Source: Acidobacteriota bacterium (lineage in GTDB: Bacteria; Acidobacteriota; Terriglobia; UBA7540). Taken from it: a stretch of DNA of 6,450 nt. Positions 5,156 through 6,450 of the stretch are shown piece after piece. The position numbers were made by a program, and so were the translations under genes. Location of the stretch: the NCBI GenBank assembly GCA_021789565.1, contig JAJYJL010000496.1, positions 1 to 6,450 on the forward strand, in the 5' to 3' direction. Numbering within the stretch: position 1 is the first letter of the stretch; each line of letters begins with the position of its first letter. The notes beneath the pieces were generated by a model that was given only the letters and a program-made list of their open reading frames with translations, did no database searches and was not told where the DNA came from.

Positions 5156-6450
5156 TCACTGGCCTTCCGCGGCCTTGCGGAAGAACGGCTGCCACTGTTC
5201 GGGGCGCGGCGGCGCGGTCAGCAGGCTGACGCCTATCAAACTGACCAGCGAAGCGGCGAGCGCCGGAAAAATCATGGGCACAATGGGATCGAGGTCCAAC
5301 ACTTTCCACAGCACCGCCACCACTGTTCCTGCCGCGATGGAACTCAACCCTCCCGCCGTGGTCGTGCGCTTCCAGAAAAATGCCGCCACCACCACCGGCG
5401 TGATGCCGGCGCCGTAAACATCGTAGGCATAAACGGCCGTGCGCAGGATGGAGGGCTGAAAGCTCTGGGCCAGCGCCAGTAGTCCCAGCACCACCACCAC
5501 GATGCGCGACATCAGCACCAAACTACGGTCGCTGGATTTCTTCATCAAGAAGCGCTGGAAAATGTCGTGGACCACGCTGGTGGCCGGGGAAAAAAGATAG
5601 TTGTTGCCGGTGGAGATGACCTTGGCAAAGATGGCCGCCAGGAAGACGGCCCCGATCAGCGGCAGCACGCCGTAGCGCGCCGTGTAAGGGATCAGTCCCC
5701 AGGCGGGCAGCCGGCCGGACTCGACGCGCGAGTGGAACATGACGCCGCCCACAATGGCCAGCAGGATAATTACCGTCTCAAGCACCACGGTGCCGATGAC
5801 CCATCCCACCACGGAAAGGCGCGCATCGCGCTCGCTGCGGGCAGAAAAGAATTTCTGGTACATCGCCTGGTTGCCCAGCATCAGGGTGAAGGTGGGCAAA
5901 AAATATCCCAGCGCCTGGTCCCAGGTCATGGTGCCGAGCGCCGTCAGGTGGCTTGCGGGCAGCGCCGCGGTAACCGTATGCCAGCCGCCGGCGTGGATAA
6001 TCATGGCGGGCAGCGCAAACAGGCAGCCCACCGTGACCAGCAGGCCGATCACAAGATCGGTGTAAGCCACCGATGACATTCCCGCCAGGGCCGTGAACAG
6101 AATCACAAACCCGGCCAGGATGATGGTGCCTGCCGTTTCGCTCATGCCAAAAGCAAGTTCCAGGATGCGCCCGCCGCCGCGAAACTGATAGCTGACAATG
6201 GCCGTATAGGAAACGATGATGCAGATGGTTCCCAGCACCCGCGCCATGGGGCTGTAACGAACTTCCAGAAGATCGGGAATGGTGTACTGCGCAAAGGAGC
6301 GCGCGCGGCCGGCGATGAAGTAAATCACCAGCAGGCCAGCCCATCCTCCCGCTGGCAGCCAAAGCGATGCCAGGCCTTGCTTGTAGGCGAACTCAGCGCC
6401 GGCAAAAAGGCTTCCGGCGCCGATCCAGGAACAGAGCAGGGTGAAGATGA
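5156..6450 (-). CDS. Sodium:solute symporter (SSS/SLC5-like), lacking its N-terminus at the window edge
   Basis: The C-terminal 430 residues of an inner-membrane transporter that would use the sodium gradient to take up a small organic solute. Numbering from the first full codon, WIGAGSLFAGAEFAY (8-22) matches the early family motif, TIPDLLEVRY precedes the next segment, and AGMSSVAYTDLVIGLL (122-137) is the SSS signature. ISTGNNYLFSPATSVVHDIF (278-297) carries the S279-T280 pair at the place of the family's Na2 sodium site. YGAGITPVVVAAFFWKRTT (345-363) is the usual late motif. About 11 hydrophobic segments are visible. Family members are about 480-550 residues, so some 50 residues with the first helix are probably missing. 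The frame stays open to the edge, and the valine codon GTG at 6326-6328 is internal, not a start. Substrate (proline, pantothenate, sugar or other) cannot be told. Confidence 0.93.
   Translation of the reverse strand, partial: IFTLLCSWIGAGSLFAGAEFAYKQGLASLWLPAGGWAGLLVIYFIAGRARSFAQYTIPDLLEVRYSPMARVLGTICIIVSYTAIVSYQFRGGGRILELAFGMSETAGTIILAGFVILFTALAGMSSVAYTDLVIGLLVTVGCLFALPAMIIHAGGWHTVTAALPASHLTALGTMTWDQALGYFLPTFTLMLGNQAMYQKFFSARSERDARLSVVGWVIGTVVLETVIILLAIVGGVMFHSRVESGRLPAWGLIPYTARYGVLPLIGAVFLAAIFAKVISTGNNYLFSPATSVVHDIFQRFLMKKSSDRSLVLMSRIVVVVLGLLALAQSFQPSILRTAVYAYDVYGAGITPVVVAAFFWKRTTTAGGLSSIAAGTVVAVLWKVLDLDPIVPMIFPALAASLVSLIGVSLLTAPPRPEQWQPFFRKAAEGQ

Noticed and set aside
4896..5309. A 137-codon minus-strand frame containing HSERSEG
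   Set aside because: It translates extragenic repeats and then overlaps the real symporter coding sequence out of frame; HSERSEG is a known mark of a spurious product of a dispersed DNA motif.
6326..6328. GTG as the start codon of the symporter
   Set aside because: The frame continues upstream to the window edge with residues matching the family (WIGAGSLFAGAEFAY), so this GTG is an internal valine.

Overview
All four supported genes lie on the minus strand. In order of transcription they are: the 3'-terminal part of a sodium:solute symporter (5156-6450, running off the right edge), an M24-family Xaa-Pro peptidase (3578-4759), a large soluble PAS/PAS/PAS hybrid histidine kinase (285-3005, possible GTG extension to 3059), and the first 93 codons of a response regulator that runs off the left edge (1-279). 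The base composition is moderately GC-rich. The two intergenic regions hold palindromes with CTNAAG cores, AT heptamers of the TTCATAA type, and other short extragenic motifs. From memory these resemble intergenic sequence of Acidobacteriota (Terriglobia-like). That is an inference from sequence style; there is no rRNA or marker gene here to prove it.

Right part (5156-6450): a multi-membrane-segment SSS-family transporter, lacking only its N-terminus, with a recognisable family signature and a Ser-Thr pair at the expected sodium site. A 396-base non-coding stretch (4760-5155) follows. It carries at least five kinds of short repeat and the peptidase Shine-Dalgarno sequence.

Middle (3578-4759): a complete cytosolic M24 metallopeptidase with all five metal ligands. 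A peptidase beside an Na+-coupled transporter would fit scavenging of peptides or amino acids, but the gap between them gives no proof of an operon. Next comes a gene-free stretch (3006-3577) holding a cluster of small palindromes and an AT heptamer array.

Left part (1-3059): the hybrid kinase and the response regulator are 5 bases apart, and the regulator's Shine-Dalgarno sequence lies inside the last kinase codons, so they are almost certainly co-transcribed and act in one phosphorelay. The kinase has no membrane segment, so it should sense a cytoplasmic cue through its PAS domains. After its receiver domain it carries an 88-residue tail with no recognisable HPt phosphorylation motif.

I found no RNA gene, CRISPR array, insertion sequence, prophage or clearly new multi-gene system. 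The features most worth a second look are the palindrome family with changing stems, the heptamer arrays on both sides of the peptidase gene, and the kinase tail.
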